This document shows positions 16,904-25,559 of a stretch of DNA of 64,000 nucleotides, piece by piece. The DNA is taken from contig NZ_ATWN01000003.1 of NCBI RefSeq assembly GCF_000421265.1, forward strand, positions 1 through 64,000, in the 5' to 3' direction. The notes beneath the pieces were generated by a model. It had not been told where the DNA came from. It saw nothing but the letters and a program-made list of their open reading frames with translations, and did not search any database. Each line of letters begins with the position of its first letter. The stretch's first letter is position 1. The position numbers and the translations under genes were made by a program. This stretch comes from Thalassospira lucentensis MCCC 1A00383 = DSM 14000. GTDB lineage: Bacteria > Pseudomonadota > Alphaproteobacteria > Rhodospirillales > Thalassospiraceae.

Positions 16904-18255
16904 CAGGCATCTCCCTGCGTGCTGAGATATGTTTTCAACCAGTTTGCGGTCCGCAGCAAACGTGCGTCATTGCCAATCTTCCCGACAAGCTGAACGCCCA
17001 TCGGCATGCCGTTTTGCGACCACAGCAACGGAATGGTGATCGCGGGCGTGCCACAAAACGTCCAAAGCCCGTTAAAGATCGCATCCCCCGTGGTGTTTAA
17101 GTTCGCCGGTGCTTGCCCGGTGGCCGCCGGTGTGATGATCACGTCACACCGCTGGAAAACTTCCTCCAACCCGGCATTAAACAATCCCCGCCAGTCAAGG
17201 GCGGCAAGGTAATCGCGGGCCGTCACATCATTGCCCTTGTCGATGGCGGCAACGATTTCGGGCGACAATTGCGCACGGCCACGCTTTTCATAAGAATAGT
17301 AATGCTTGGCCATCTCGGCGAAATTGATCTTGGCCCGCAAGGCCGCCGCATCATCAAACGCCTTGGGCAACGGCGCTTCAAAGCACTGATCGCCCAAAAC
17401 ACCGGTGATTTCGCGAAACGCCATCACCGTTTCCTCATCGGCCAGTTCATCGAACTGTGGCGGCCGGATAAAGGCAAACATCGGGGTGACCAACGGATCG
17501 CTTTTGGCAACATCAAGCAACCTTGGCGTCGGGCTTGGCGATGTATAGGGATCGCCCGCGTCATAGCCAAACAGGCTTTCAGCCACCATCGCCGCCCCAT
17601 TGATCGAATTGGCAAACACACCAATGGTATCAAGGGTCGGGCTTTGCGGTAAAACCCCGGTTCGGGCAATCGCACCAAAACTCGGCTTGAACCCGACCAC
17701 ACCGCAAAACGATGCGGGCCGGATCACCGATCCCCCGGTTTGGGTGCCCACCGCAAGTGGGACCATGGCTGCGGCCACCGCCGCCGCCGACCCGGCAGAC
17801 GACCCACCGGGTGTATGCTCCGGATTGTGCGGGTTGCGGGTTTTGGATGGATGCATAAAGGCAAGCTCGGTCGACACCGTCTTGCCCATGATAATCGCCC
17901 CGGCGGCTTTAAGCCGTGCCACCAGAACCGCATCTTCTTCCGGAACACGCCCCTCGTCCAACGGGGTGCCGTTGGACGTCGGAATGCGTGCGGTATCAAT
18001 GACGTCTTTCAGCCCCACCGGCAAACCATGCAACGGGCCAATAGCGGCCCCTGATTGACGCCGCGCATCAAGCGCACGGGCCTGGGCAATGGCAAAATCA
18101 CTATCAAGCCATGCCCATGCCCGCACCTGTGGTTCGATCTCTTCGATACGCGCAAGGCACGCCTCGACATATTCGACTGCACGCACCGCCCCGGAAGCCA
18201 GGCGGTCGCGCAGTTCGACAACATCAAGTGTCAGAAGTGGATTGATATTACTCAT
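16903..18255 (-). CDS. Amidase-signature family amidase
   Basis: A 450-residue amidase-signature enzyme with the full Ser-cisSer-Lys triad: lysine in GLPVGLKDVID (about residue 83), the cis-serine in GGSSAGSAAAVAA, and the nucleophile serine in GTQTGGSVIRPA. It hydrolyses a small amide to acid and ammonia; the substrate is unknown. A GatA role is unlikely because no gatB or gatC is near. It follows the DctM gene by 11 bases, so the amide is probably what the TRAP transporter brings in. Confidence 0.88.
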   Translation of the reverse strand: MSNINPLLTLDVVELRDRLASGAVRAVEYVEACLARIEEIEPQVRAWAWLDSDFAIAQARALDARRQSGAAIGPLHGLPVGLKDVIDTARIPTSNGTPLDEGRVPEEDAVLVARLKAAGAIIMGKTVSTELAFMHPSKTRNPHNPEHTPGGSSAGSAAAVAAAMVPLAVGTQTGGSVIRPASFCGVVGFKPSFGAIARTGVLPQSPTLDTIGVFANSINGAAMVAESLFGYDAGDPYTSPSPTPRLLDVAKSDPLVTPMFAFIRPPQFDELADEETVMAFREITGVLGDQCFEAPLPKAFDDAAALRAKINFAEMAKHYYSYEKRGRAQLSPEIVAAIDKGNDVTARDYLAALDWRGLFNAGLEEVFQRCDVIITPAATGQAPANLNTTGDAIFNGLWTFCGTPAITIPLLWSQNGMPMGVQLVGKIGNDARLLRTANWLKTYLSTQGDA

Positions 18256-18266
18256 TACAATTTCCC

Positions 18267-19688
18267 TTAACGTGCGCCATAGAACAGATCAGGCAGATGG
18301 AAAACGATCTGCGGGAAAGTGTACATCAACACCATGCTGACAATCACCATGAACAGGAACGGCATGATCCCCTTAAAGATATCGGTCAACAATATCCCCG
18401 GAGGGGCAACCCCCTTAAGATAATACGCCGACATCGCCATAGGCGGGGTCAGGAACGAGGTCTGCAAGTTCAACGCCACCAGAATACCAAAGAACAGCGG
18501 ATCAATATCAAACAGCGGCAGCAATGGCAGGAAGATCGGAACAAAGATAATAATGATTTCCGACCATTCCAAAGGCCAGCCAAGCAAGAAGATGATCAGT
18601 TGCGCCAACAGCAGGAACTGCAATGGTGTCAGATCAAGTCCACTGACGAACTCGGAAATAACATGCTCCCCGCCAAGATAGGAAAACACCGAGGAGAACG
18701 TATAAGACCCGACAAACAACCAGCACACCATCGCCGATGTCCGCACCGTCAGGTAAACCGACTCACGCAACCGGTCAAACGTCAACGCGCGGTAAGACGC
18801 CGCCAGAATGATACCACCAAGTGCGCCAATCGATGCCGCCTCGGTCGGTGTTGCCAACCCAAACAGGATCGATCCCAAAACCGACAGGATCAGGAACGCC
18901 AACGGGAAGAACGAGGTTGCCAGCATCCACAAAACTTTGGGCAGCGGCACTTCAGGAACTTCTTCCTTGGTCGGACGCGGGGCTGCTTTTGGCTGCAACA
19001 TCGAACGGCAAACGATATACAGAAGATACAAACCCACCAGTGTCAGGCCCGGCAACAACGCCCCGGCATAAAGCCGCACAATGGAAACACCCGATGCGGC
19101 GGCATAAACAATCAACATGATCGACGGCGGGATCAGAATGCCAAGCGTCCCGCCGGCACAAATAATCCCCGCAGCAAAGCTTTTGTCATAACGTGCCTTG
19201 AGCATCGCCGGCAGGGCCAGCATCCCCATCAGGGTCACAACCGCACCCACAATCCCGGTCGCGGTTGCAAACAACGCACAGGTCACAAGGGCCGCAACCC
19301 CAAGCGATCCAGGGATATTGCGCGCGGCAACATTCAGGGTGCTAAACAACCGATTGACGATGTTTGACCGTTCAACGATGTAGCCCATAAACAGGAACAA
19401 CGGCACCGCTGTCAGGACCTCGTTGGACATCACCGTATAGGTTTGGTTGATAAATAAATCGAATATTCGGTTGTTAAACGCCCCTTCAAACCACGTAATC
19501 GCGGATGTCAGGGTGTCACTGTCTTCGGCAAGTCGGTTAAAGGCCCGCCACATCCGACCGTCATCGAAATAGGCGTAATATCCAAAACCAATCCCCAAAG
19601 CCATCAGGGTAAAGGCCACCGGAAAGCCCAGAAATACGAGGATAATAAAGATGCCCAGCATCATTAGGGCGACATGTGCGTCAATCAC
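18267..19688 (-). CDS. TRAP transporter large membrane subunit (DctM family)
   Basis: A 473-residue membrane protein of the DctM family, longer than the usual 425-430 residues because of a segment with FNRLAEDSDTLTSAITW near residue 50 and a polar loop PKAAPRPTKEEVPEVPLPK. This form is typical of TRAP systems whose binding protein belongs to the mannitol/chloroaromatic-compound group. A GTG at 19688 has GGAG eight bases upstream and is preferred to the TTG at 19712. It is the transport channel subunit; dctQ lies upstream and the amidase gene downstream. Confidence 0.88.
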   Translation of the reverse strand: MIDAHVALMMLGIFIILVFLGFPVAFTLMALGIGFGYYAYFDDGRMWRAFNRLAEDSDTLTSAITWFEGAFNNRIFDLFINQTYTVMSNEVLTAVPLFLFMGYIVERSNIVNRLFSTLNVAARNIPGSLGVAALVTCALFATATGIVGAVVTLMGMLALPAMLKARYDKSFAAGIICAGGTLGILIPPSIMLIVYAAASGVSIVRLYAGALLPGLTLVGLYLLYIVCRSMLQPKAAPRPTKEEVPEVPLPKVLWMLATSFFPLAFLILSVLGSILFGLATPTEAASIGALGGIILAASYRALTFDRLRESVYLTVRTSAMVCWLFVGSYTFSSVFSYLGGEHVISEFVSGLDLTPLQFLLLAQLIIFLLGWPLEWSEIIIIFVPIFLPLLPLFDIDPLFFGILVALNLQTSFLTPPMAMSAYYLKGVAPPGILLTDIFKGIMPFLFMVIVSMVLMYTFPQIVFHLPDLFYGAR

Positions 19689-19742
19689 TTTGGCAGCTCC
19701 GTTCGGGGGCAATCACTGTTGGGGTCCAAGTCAATCCGAAGT

Positions 19743-20321
19743 TCAGGACCCATCGCTTTTGGCGACACCCTGCTTCATCAGAAGTTCTTCGGTTTCCTGG
19801 ACATCGTCTTCTGCATTGCGCCAGTACCCTTCACGGATACACATGATGCAGCGCATCACCTGTGCGATGCCCTGAATGAACAGAAGAATGCCCGCGGCAA
19901 CAATAACGGCCTTGAATTGAAAGATCGGAACGCCCGCCGGGCTGTTCACACTGACCTCGCCATATCCCCAGGACCGGGCGGCATATTTCCAACCCGAAAA
20001 GATCAGCGCGATCACACCGGGGAAGAAGAAAAACAGATAAAGAACCAGATCAACCATGCCCTGCGTTCTGGGTTTCCAAAGACGATACAGGAAATCCCCA
20101 CGCACATGCCCACCGCGTGACAGGGTATAGGCCCCGCCCATCATGAACATCGTGCCATACATGATAAATGACACATCCAGCGACCAGGTCGTCGGCGCAT
20201 TAAATAGGTATCGCGAAGCCACTTCATAACTCATGCCAAGCGTCATCAGGATGATAAGCCACCCAAACGCCTTGCCAAACCACGCCGACAGCTTGTCCGC
20301 AAATTCGATAAATCTGATCAT
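19743..20321 (-). CDS. TRAP transporter small membrane subunit (DctQ family)
   Basis: A 192-residue DctQ-type protein with four predicted helices and the family block GMSYEVASRYLFNAPTTW. ATG 20321 (MIRFIEFADKLS) follows AAGG; the longer frame starting at 20390 would begin inside the hairpin and is rejected. It partners the DctM protein encoded 54 bases downstream. The C-terminus is acidic and cytoplasmic (AEDDVQETEELLMKQG). Confidence 0.88.
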   Translation of the reverse strand: MIRFIEFADKLSAWFGKAFGWLIILMTLGMSYEVASRYLFNAPTTWSLDVSFIMYGTMFMMGGAYTLSRGGHVRGDFLYRLWKPRTQGMVDLVLYLFFFFPGVIALIFSGWKYAARSWGYGEVSVNSPAGVPIFQFKAVIVAAGILLFIQGIAQVMRCIMCIREGYWRNAEDDVQETEELLMKQGVAKSDGS

Positions 20322-20344
20322 GAAACCTTGTCCGTTCGCATCTT

Positions 20345-20382
20345 GACCACCCCGCCCGCCGAACCGGGCAGACGGGGTGGTC
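20345..20382. other. Intercistronic hairpin between dctP and dctQ
   Basis: GACCACCCCG (20345-20354) pairs with CGGGGTGGTC (20373-20382), with extra GC pairing inside the loop. It has no T-run on the minus strand and lies between the binding-protein gene and the membrane-subunit genes. Such structures often raise binding-protein output by partial termination or RNA protection. It shares GGGGTGGTC with the hairpin at 5390-5423. Confidence 0.7.
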
Positions 20383-20417
20383 AGGGTCATCTAAACACTG
20401 AAAAACCTATGGGTTGA

Positions 20418-21581
20418 TCAGAGTTTCAGTTTGCCCGGGAAGTAGTGTTCGTATGCGAGCTGATAATCAGGTGAGTTCATCAGTTCGTAATAGGTCACAC
20501 GTTCCACCCATGCACGCTGGCTATCAAGAACCCGTTTCATGAACGAATCTTCTTCAAGCGTCGGGATCAGTTTGTCCCAGGCCTCAAGTTGTGCTGCCAG
20601 GATGTCTTTTGACGTCCGGTGAACTTCCACGCCTTCGTCTTGCAGTTTCTGCAAGTCGGCGGAATAGTTGTCCATGGCAAGGGCGGTGTTTGACGTCGAA
20701 GCCGCCTCAACACTGTGCAGCAAGATGGCCTGCAGATCCGGGTCCATGTCTTCAAGAAGCCCTTTGTTAAACAGGAACTCGAAGCTTTCAGATGCCTGAT
20801 GGTATGACGACAGATAGTAGTTTTTCGCCACATCCTGTGCGCCAAAACGCATATCAGACGACGGGTTGTTAAACTCGAACGCGTCAATCACGCCACGTTC
20901 CATCGCCGGCACAATCTCACCGCCCGGAAGCTGGGCAACGGACATACCCATAGACTGCAGAAGGTCTGCTGCCAGACCAACCGTACGGTACTTAAGGCCT
21001 TCGATATCGCTAACCGCATTCACCTGCTTCTTGAACCAGCCGAAAGGCTGTGCTGGCATCGGGAAGCCCAGACGACCAACAATATCAAGTCCCATAACGT
21101 CCTGGGTCAGCTCGCGGTAGAACTCCTGACCACCCCCGGCATAGTACCAGCTCAGCATGGTGGTGGCAGAACCACCAAACACCGGACCAGTCCCAAACAG
21201 CGATGCGGCCTTGTTTTTGCCGTACCAGTAAACCGGTACGGAATGGGCAATATCAATCACGCCGTCATTGACACCGTCGAGAACCTGAAACGCGGCAACA
21301 ACCGCACCAGCAGGCAGCAAGTCGATTTTCAAACGACCACCCGACATGGCTTCAACACGATCAACATATTGTTGAGCAAACGTCATCCAGATGTCAGATG
21401 ACGGCCAGGACGTCTGCATTTTCAACACCATCGGTGCTGGCTGTGCATGAACAGCAGGGGCTGCGAACAGCCCTGATGCTACGGCACCACCGGCAACCAC
21501 ACCGGTCGCACCCTTGGTCAGGAACGAACGACGCGACACTTCGACGGACTTCTTGCCTTCAGATTTATCTTTCGTATTCAT
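20418..21581 (-). CDS. TRAP transporter periplasmic binding protein, Tat-exported (DctP family)
   Basis: A 387-residue DctP-family protein. The N-terminus has a twin-arginine signal (VSRRSFLTKGATGVV) with cleavage near AVHA, so it is probably folded before export. The mature start VLKMQTSWPSSDIWMTF and GLKYRTVG with its ligand-binding arginine match the mannitol/chloroaromatic-compound TRAP group (FcbT1-like). The group includes keto-acid and aromatic-acid binders, so the ligand cannot be read from sequence. It heads the operon dctP-dctQ-dctM-amidase. Its promoter should lie in 21582-21780. Confidence 0.87.
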   Translation of the reverse strand: MNTKDKSEGKKSVEVSRRSFLTKGATGVVAGGAVASGLFAAPAVHAQPAPMVLKMQTSWPSSDIWMTFAQQYVDRVEAMSGGRLKIDLLPAGAVVAAFQVLDGVNDGVIDIAHSVPVYWYGKNKAASLFGTGPVFGGSATTMLSWYYAGGGQEFYRELTQDVMGLDIVGRLGFPMPAQPFGWFKKQVNAVSDIEGLKYRTVGLAADLLQSMGMSVAQLPGGEIVPAMERGVIDAFEFNNPSSDMRFGAQDVAKNYYLSSYHQASESFEFLFNKGLLEDMDPDLQAILLHSVEAASTSNTALAMDNYSADLQKLQDEGVEVHRTSKDILAAQLEAWDKLIPTLEEDSFMKRVLDSQRAWVERVTYYELMNSPDYQLAYEHYFPGKLKL

Positions 21582-21780
21582 TACTTCCTCCCAGAAATAC
21601 CGTCATAAATCGACAACCATTGCCCACAAACGAACGGTAAATTCAGCCTTCAAAAGCCCCTGACCTTTTTGTTGAAGATCATGTCGATGCGCTTTCCCCG
21701 TTTCGGGACCAAAAACCGGCACGCATTTTGTTATTGTTAAAGCTTTGAATTCACTGATATTTGACGGTTAACCCGCCTTG

Positions 21781-22746
21781 TTAGGCCACCCGGTCACCCG
21801 GTTCACGACCCTTAAAATAAGCATCAAGATTATCAAGCGCGCGATACCCCATCGCATCGCGCGTTTCCTCGGTCGCGGAACCTACATGTGGCAACAGGAA
21901 AACGTTTTTCAACGCGCTAATCCGTTGATTTCCACCCGGTTCATCGCAAAACACATCCAACCCGGCCGCAAACAGTTTCCCACTTTCAAGCGCATCGGCA
22001 AGGGCCGCCTCATCGACCAGATTGCCACGCGCCGTATTCACAAGGATCGCGCGATCAGGCAACAATGCAATCGTGTCTTTGTTAATGATTCCGGTGGTTT
22101 GCGGTGTGGCGGGGCAATGCAGCGACAACACATCGGAATTGGCAAACAATCCTTCGACCGTGTCATGGAACACGGCCCCTTTGGCCAGATGCTCGGGAAC
22201 GGGTTTGCGATTGTGATAGTGAACTATCATTCCAAAACCGCGCGCACGTTCGGCCGCCACCTGCCCGACACGTCCCATCCCAAGAACGCCAAACCGCTTG
22301 CCGGTCACTTGCCGCCCGACCATAAAGGCTGGCGACCAGAAATCCCATTTCCCGGCCCGGATCATTGCATCGCCTTCCGCCCCGCGACGTGCCGCACCCA
22401 GCATACACAGCATGGCAATTTCGGCCGTCGCATCGGACAAAACGTCCGGCGTATTGGTCACAACAACCCCGGCATCCTTGGCGGCTACCAGATCAACATG
22501 ATCAACCCCCACCGAATGATTGGCGATGATTTTTAACCGTTCTGGCAATGCGCTGATCACATCGGCAGAAAAATGCTCGGAATGACACGGAAGCACCGCG
22601 TCCACATCCTGACATTTGGCAATCAGCTCATCGGTCGCAAAAACGTGGTCGTCGGCATTAACAGTCACATCGTAATCGCGTGCGGCTCGTATCAAAACAG
22701 CATCGGTTAGTTTACGTGTGATAAGAAGCCTTGGCTTGTCGGGCAT
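21781..22746 (-). CDS. D-2-hydroxyacid dehydrogenase (glyoxylate/hydroxypyruvate reductase-like)
   Basis: A 321-residue NAD(P)-dependent dehydrogenase. The cofactor loop is VLGMGRVGQVAAERA (about residue 152). The catalytic residues are Arg in NTARGNLVDE, Glu in FCDEPG and His in LPHVGSATEE. It reduces a 2-keto acid such as glyoxylate or hydroxypyruvate, or runs in reverse. It lies upstream of the TRAP operon on the same strand with a 199-base gap, so it may be a separate unit. If the amidase releases a hydroxy or keto acid, this enzyme could take the next step. Confidence 0.88.
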   Translation of the reverse strand: MPDKPRLLITRKLTDAVLIRAARDYDVTVNADDHVFATDELIAKCQDVDAVLPCHSEHFSADVISALPERLKIIANHSVGVDHVDLVAAKDAGVVVTNTPDVLSDATAEIAMLCMLGAARRGAEGDAMIRAGKWDFWSPAFMVGRQVTGKRFGVLGMGRVGQVAAERARGFGMIVHYHNRKPVPEHLAKGAVFHDTVEGLFANSDVLSLHCPATPQTTGIINKDTIALLPDRAILVNTARGNLVDEAALADALESGKLFAAGLDVFCDEPGGNQRISALKNVFLLPHVGSATEETRDAMGYRALDNLDAYFKGREPGDRVA

Positions 22747-23063
22747 TAAAACGCTCCCGGTGTTTCCCTGATAGGACTGGTTTATTTATTATTTTTCAAG
22801 CAAACACCTATACGGAAATTCCATCAATAGGCGATCAATCAAAGGGCTATTCTTTTTCACTTCGTGGAAAACCAACACGCGGCATCCTGCGTCTTTGCCA
22901 AAAGATGGCTGTCGCGCACGGCCCGGAAACCATGATCAAACAAGCCCTTAGATCGCCTTATCCACCCGAGTCGGCATCATCTGCCTGCCCTGTCCCATCG
23001 GCAAAGTTCCCGATGAAAACCGCCCATGACCGCGAAAGACGCCGTTAAATCGGCCCAAGAGCC
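22747..23063. other. Intergenic region upstream of the hydroxyacid dehydrogenase
   Basis: About 320 bases with no credible gene; the 105-residue plus-strand frame at 22731-23048 lacks a ribosome site and recognisable sequence. The A/T-rich part near 22780-22860 probably holds the minus-strand promoter of the dehydrogenase gene. Confidence 0.5.
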
Positions 23064-23101
23064 ATAAAAAAAGGCCGTTGCTTGATAAAAGCAACGGCCT
23101 G
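23064..23101 (-). terminator. Terminator of the sugar ABC/oxidoreductase operon
   Basis: AGGCCGTTGCTT (23072-23083) pairs perfectly with AAGCAACGGCCT (23089-23100) around a five-base loop. On the minus strand the stem is followed by seven T. It ends the operon running from 29150 down to 23179. Confidence 0.93.
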
Positions 23102-23178
23102 CAACCGACACACGTCGGCGGGAAGAACACGGTTAAGTTCCTTGTGTGGTCACAGGTTTCCCCAGAAAACCTGCCCCC

Positions 23179-24342
23179 TTAAAGTCGAACCCACGTTGCC
23201 CCTTCCCGTCCGGAACGCACGACGGCTTCGACAAATTTCATGCCGTTTAGACCTTCCTGGATGCCCGGCACCAAAAGCGATGCGGCATCTGGCGCGGTGC
23301 CATTTAAAAACGCACCAAGTTGGTCGGCAAAATCGGTGTAAAGGTTGGCAAACCCTTCAAGATATCCTTCCGGATGTCCCGGCGGTACACGCACACCGCG
23401 AAGCCCCTCGGCACCGATGCCAGCCCCACCGCGCGTCATCAATTCCGGACGGCCGTCAAGCGGGCGGAAATGCAGATGATTGGGGTGCTCCTGCGCCCAT
23501 TCAATCCCGCCTTTGTCGCCGTAAACCCGCAATTTCAGGCCGTTTTCATGGCCCACGGCAACCTGACTGGCCCACAGCATCCCGCGCGCGCCATTGGCAT
23601 AGCGCATCAGGATTTGCACATTGTCGTCAAGCTTGCGGCCCGCAACAATCGCATCCACATCGGCACACAGCTCGCTGATTTCCAAGCCCGAGACGAAATT
23701 TGCAAGGTTATGCGCATGGGTGCCAATATCGCCCAGCGCACCGCCCATGCCCGCCTTGGCCGGATCGGCCCGCCAACTGGCCTGTTTGTTATCGGTATCT
23801 TCCACACGGGTTGCCATCCAGCCTTGCGGATATTCAACCTGCACCAAGCGGATATCGCCAAGCTTGCCATCGGCAACCATCTGGCGGGCTTCGCGCACCA
23901 TCGGATAGGCGGTGTAATTATGGGTTAGCGCAAACAGAAGACCGGTTTCCTTGACCTTGGCTGCAAGCTGTTCGGCTTCATCCACGGTCAAGCAAAGCGG
24001 CTTGTCACAGATGACATGAATACCGGCATCAAGCATCGCCATGGCGGCGGGAAAATGAACATGGTTTGGCGTGACAATCGCGCACACATCAATGCCATCG
24101 TCGCGCGCGGCTTCCTGTTTTGCCATCGCCTCAAAACTGTCGTAGCTACGATCGGCTGCAATAAACAGTTCCTCGGCCGACGCACGGGCAACATCTGGCT
24201 TGGACGATAACGCGCCTGCGACCAGTTCATAACGATCATCAAGCCGGGCGGCAATGCGATGCACCGCCCCGATAAATGCCCCGTGGCCGCCGCCAACCAT
24301 ACCCAGTCGAATGCGACGGTTAAGGGGGGTCGTTTTGCTCAT
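23179..24342 (-). CDS. Gfo/Idh/MocA-family oxidoreductase
   Basis: A 387-residue NAD(P)-dependent dehydrogenase of the Gfo/Idh/MocA family. The Rossmann loop GMVGGGHGAFIGAVHR is at about residues 14-29. CDKPLCLTVDEAEQL carries the EKP-type lysine motif (here DKP). The C-terminal sheet domain binds the sugar. It oxidises a hydroxyl of a sugar, polyol or derivative. ATG 24342 follows GGAGG at good spacing, so the longer frame from 24384 is rejected. It is the last gene of the operon, after the isomerase and the importer. Confidence 0.88.
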   Translation of the reverse strand: MSKTTPLNRRIRLGMVGGGHGAFIGAVHRIAARLDDRYELVAGALSSKPDVARASAEELFIAADRSYDSFEAMAKQEAARDDGIDVCAIVTPNHVHFPAAMAMLDAGIHVICDKPLCLTVDEAEQLAAKVKETGLLFALTHNYTAYPMVREARQMVADGKLGDIRLVQVEYPQGWMATRVEDTDNKQASWRADPAKAGMGGALGDIGTHAHNLANFVSGLEISELCADVDAIVAGRKLDDNVQILMRYANGARGMLWASQVAVGHENGLKLRVYGDKGGIEWAQEHPNHLHFRPLDGRPELMTRGGAGIGAEGLRGVRVPPGHPEGYLEGFANLYTDFADQLGAFLNGTAPDAASLLVPGIQEGLNGMKFVEAVVRSGREGATWVRL

Positions 24343-24412
24343 GTCTGCCTCCAAATATCGTGTTGCCTGTTGGTGTCTGATCACACCAGATCAGACACCA
24401 TATGACCAGACC

Positions 24413-25468
24413 TTAACTTAGTCCAAGAATACGGCGATTGGCCGCCTCGTCCGTGCCACCATCGGCAAAATCGTCAAATGCCTTTTCCGTCACGCGAATG
24501 ATATGGTTCTTGATGAACTCCGCCCCTTCGCGTGCGCCGTCTTCGGGATGTTTAAGCGCACATTCCCATTCCAGCACGGCCCAGCCATCAAAATCAATCG
24601 CGGCCAGTTTTGAGAAAATCGCCCCAAAATCAACCTGACCATCGCCAAGCGACCTGAAACGCCCCGCCCGGTTTGCCCAGCCCTGATAGCCCGAATAAAC
24701 GCCTTGGCGTCCGGTCGGGTTAAACTCGGCATCCTTGACATGGAACATGCGAATACGGTCGGCATAAATGTCAATGAAATCAAGGTAGTCAAGCTGCTGA
24801 AGCACGAAGTGGCTTGGGTCATACAAAATGTTCGCGCGGGCGTGGTTGTTCACCCGCTCAAGGAACATCTCAAACGTTACCCCGTCAAACAGGTCTTCGC
24901 CCGGATGAATTTCATAGCAAACATCAACGCCGCATTCCTCTGCAACATTGAGGATCGGGGTCCAGCGTGCCGCCAATTCATCAAACGCGGTTTCAATCAA
25001 ACCGGCCGGGCGTTGCGGCCATGGATAGACATATGGCCAGGCAAGTGCGCCGGAAAATGTTGCGTGGGCATTGATGCCCATATTTTGCGATGCCTTAAGG
25101 GCTGCTTTAACCTGATTGACCGCCCATTCCTGACGGGCTTTGGGATTGCCGCGTACTTCGGGCACGGCAAAGCCGTCAAACATTTCATCATAGGCCGGAT
25201 GAACCGCAACAAGCTGACCCTGTAAATGGGTCGAAAGTTCGGTTACTTCCACACCATGTGCGCCAAGTGTCCCTTTGACCTCGTCGCAGTAATCCTTGCT
25301 TTGTGCTGCGCGTTCAACATCAAACAGGCGTTTGTCCCAGCTTGGGATCTGCACCCCTTTGTAGCCGAGTGACGCAGCCCATTTGCCGATGGAATCAAGA
25401 CTGTTAAACGGGGCGTCGTCACCTGCGAACTGCGCAAGAAACAATGCCGGTCCCTTGAGCGTTTTCAT
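24413..25468 (-). CDS. Sugar phosphate isomerase/epimerase-family protein (TIM barrel)
   Basis: A 351-residue AP-endonuclease-2-type TIM-barrel protein. The metal-binding blocks include CYEIHPGEDL, NILYDPSHFVLQQLDY, MFHVKDAEF and WAVLEWECALK, giving the Glu/Asp/His/Glu set of xylose isomerase-like enzymes. It probably isomerises or dehydrates the keto sugar formed by the neighbouring oxidoreductase, as in inositol- or 3-keto-sugar-type routes. The start at 25468 follows AGAGG. It lies between the binding-protein gene and the oxidoreductase gene. Confidence 0.85.
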   Translation of the reverse strand: MKTLKGPALFLAQFAGDDAPFNSLDSIGKWAASLGYKGVQIPSWDKRLFDVERAAQSKDYCDEVKGTLGAHGVEVTELSTHLQGQLVAVHPAYDEMFDGFAVPEVRGNPKARQEWAVNQVKAALKASQNMGINAHATFSGALAWPYVYPWPQRPAGLIETAFDELAARWTPILNVAEECGVDVCYEIHPGEDLFDGVTFEMFLERVNNHARANILYDPSHFVLQQLDYLDFIDIYADRIRMFHVKDAEFNPTGRQGVYSGYQGWANRAGRFRSLGDGQVDFGAIFSKLAAIDFDGWAVLEWECALKHPEDGAREGAEFIKNHIIRVTEKAFDDFADGGTDEAANRRILGLS

Positions 25469-25559
25469 CGATAACCTCTTAGCGCTGTGGCAGTGTTAAA
25501 TGGGAAAGGTCGGGACCGGGCAACCATCGTGCCACCCGGTCCCGTTTGCAGTTCCAGCC

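Noticed and set aside
16903-18255. GatA subunit of a tRNA amidotransferase
   Set aside because: The amidase-signature triad is present, but no gatB or gatC is near and the gene sits in a TRAP transporter operon.
18297-19367. 356-residue plus-strand open frame
   Set aside because: Shadow of the DctM gene on the other strand, extremely rich in Arg, Gln and His, with no recognisable motif.
22731-23048. 105-residue plus-strand open frame
   Set aside because: Starts inside the dehydrogenase gene on the other strand and lacks a ribosome site and any family resemblance.
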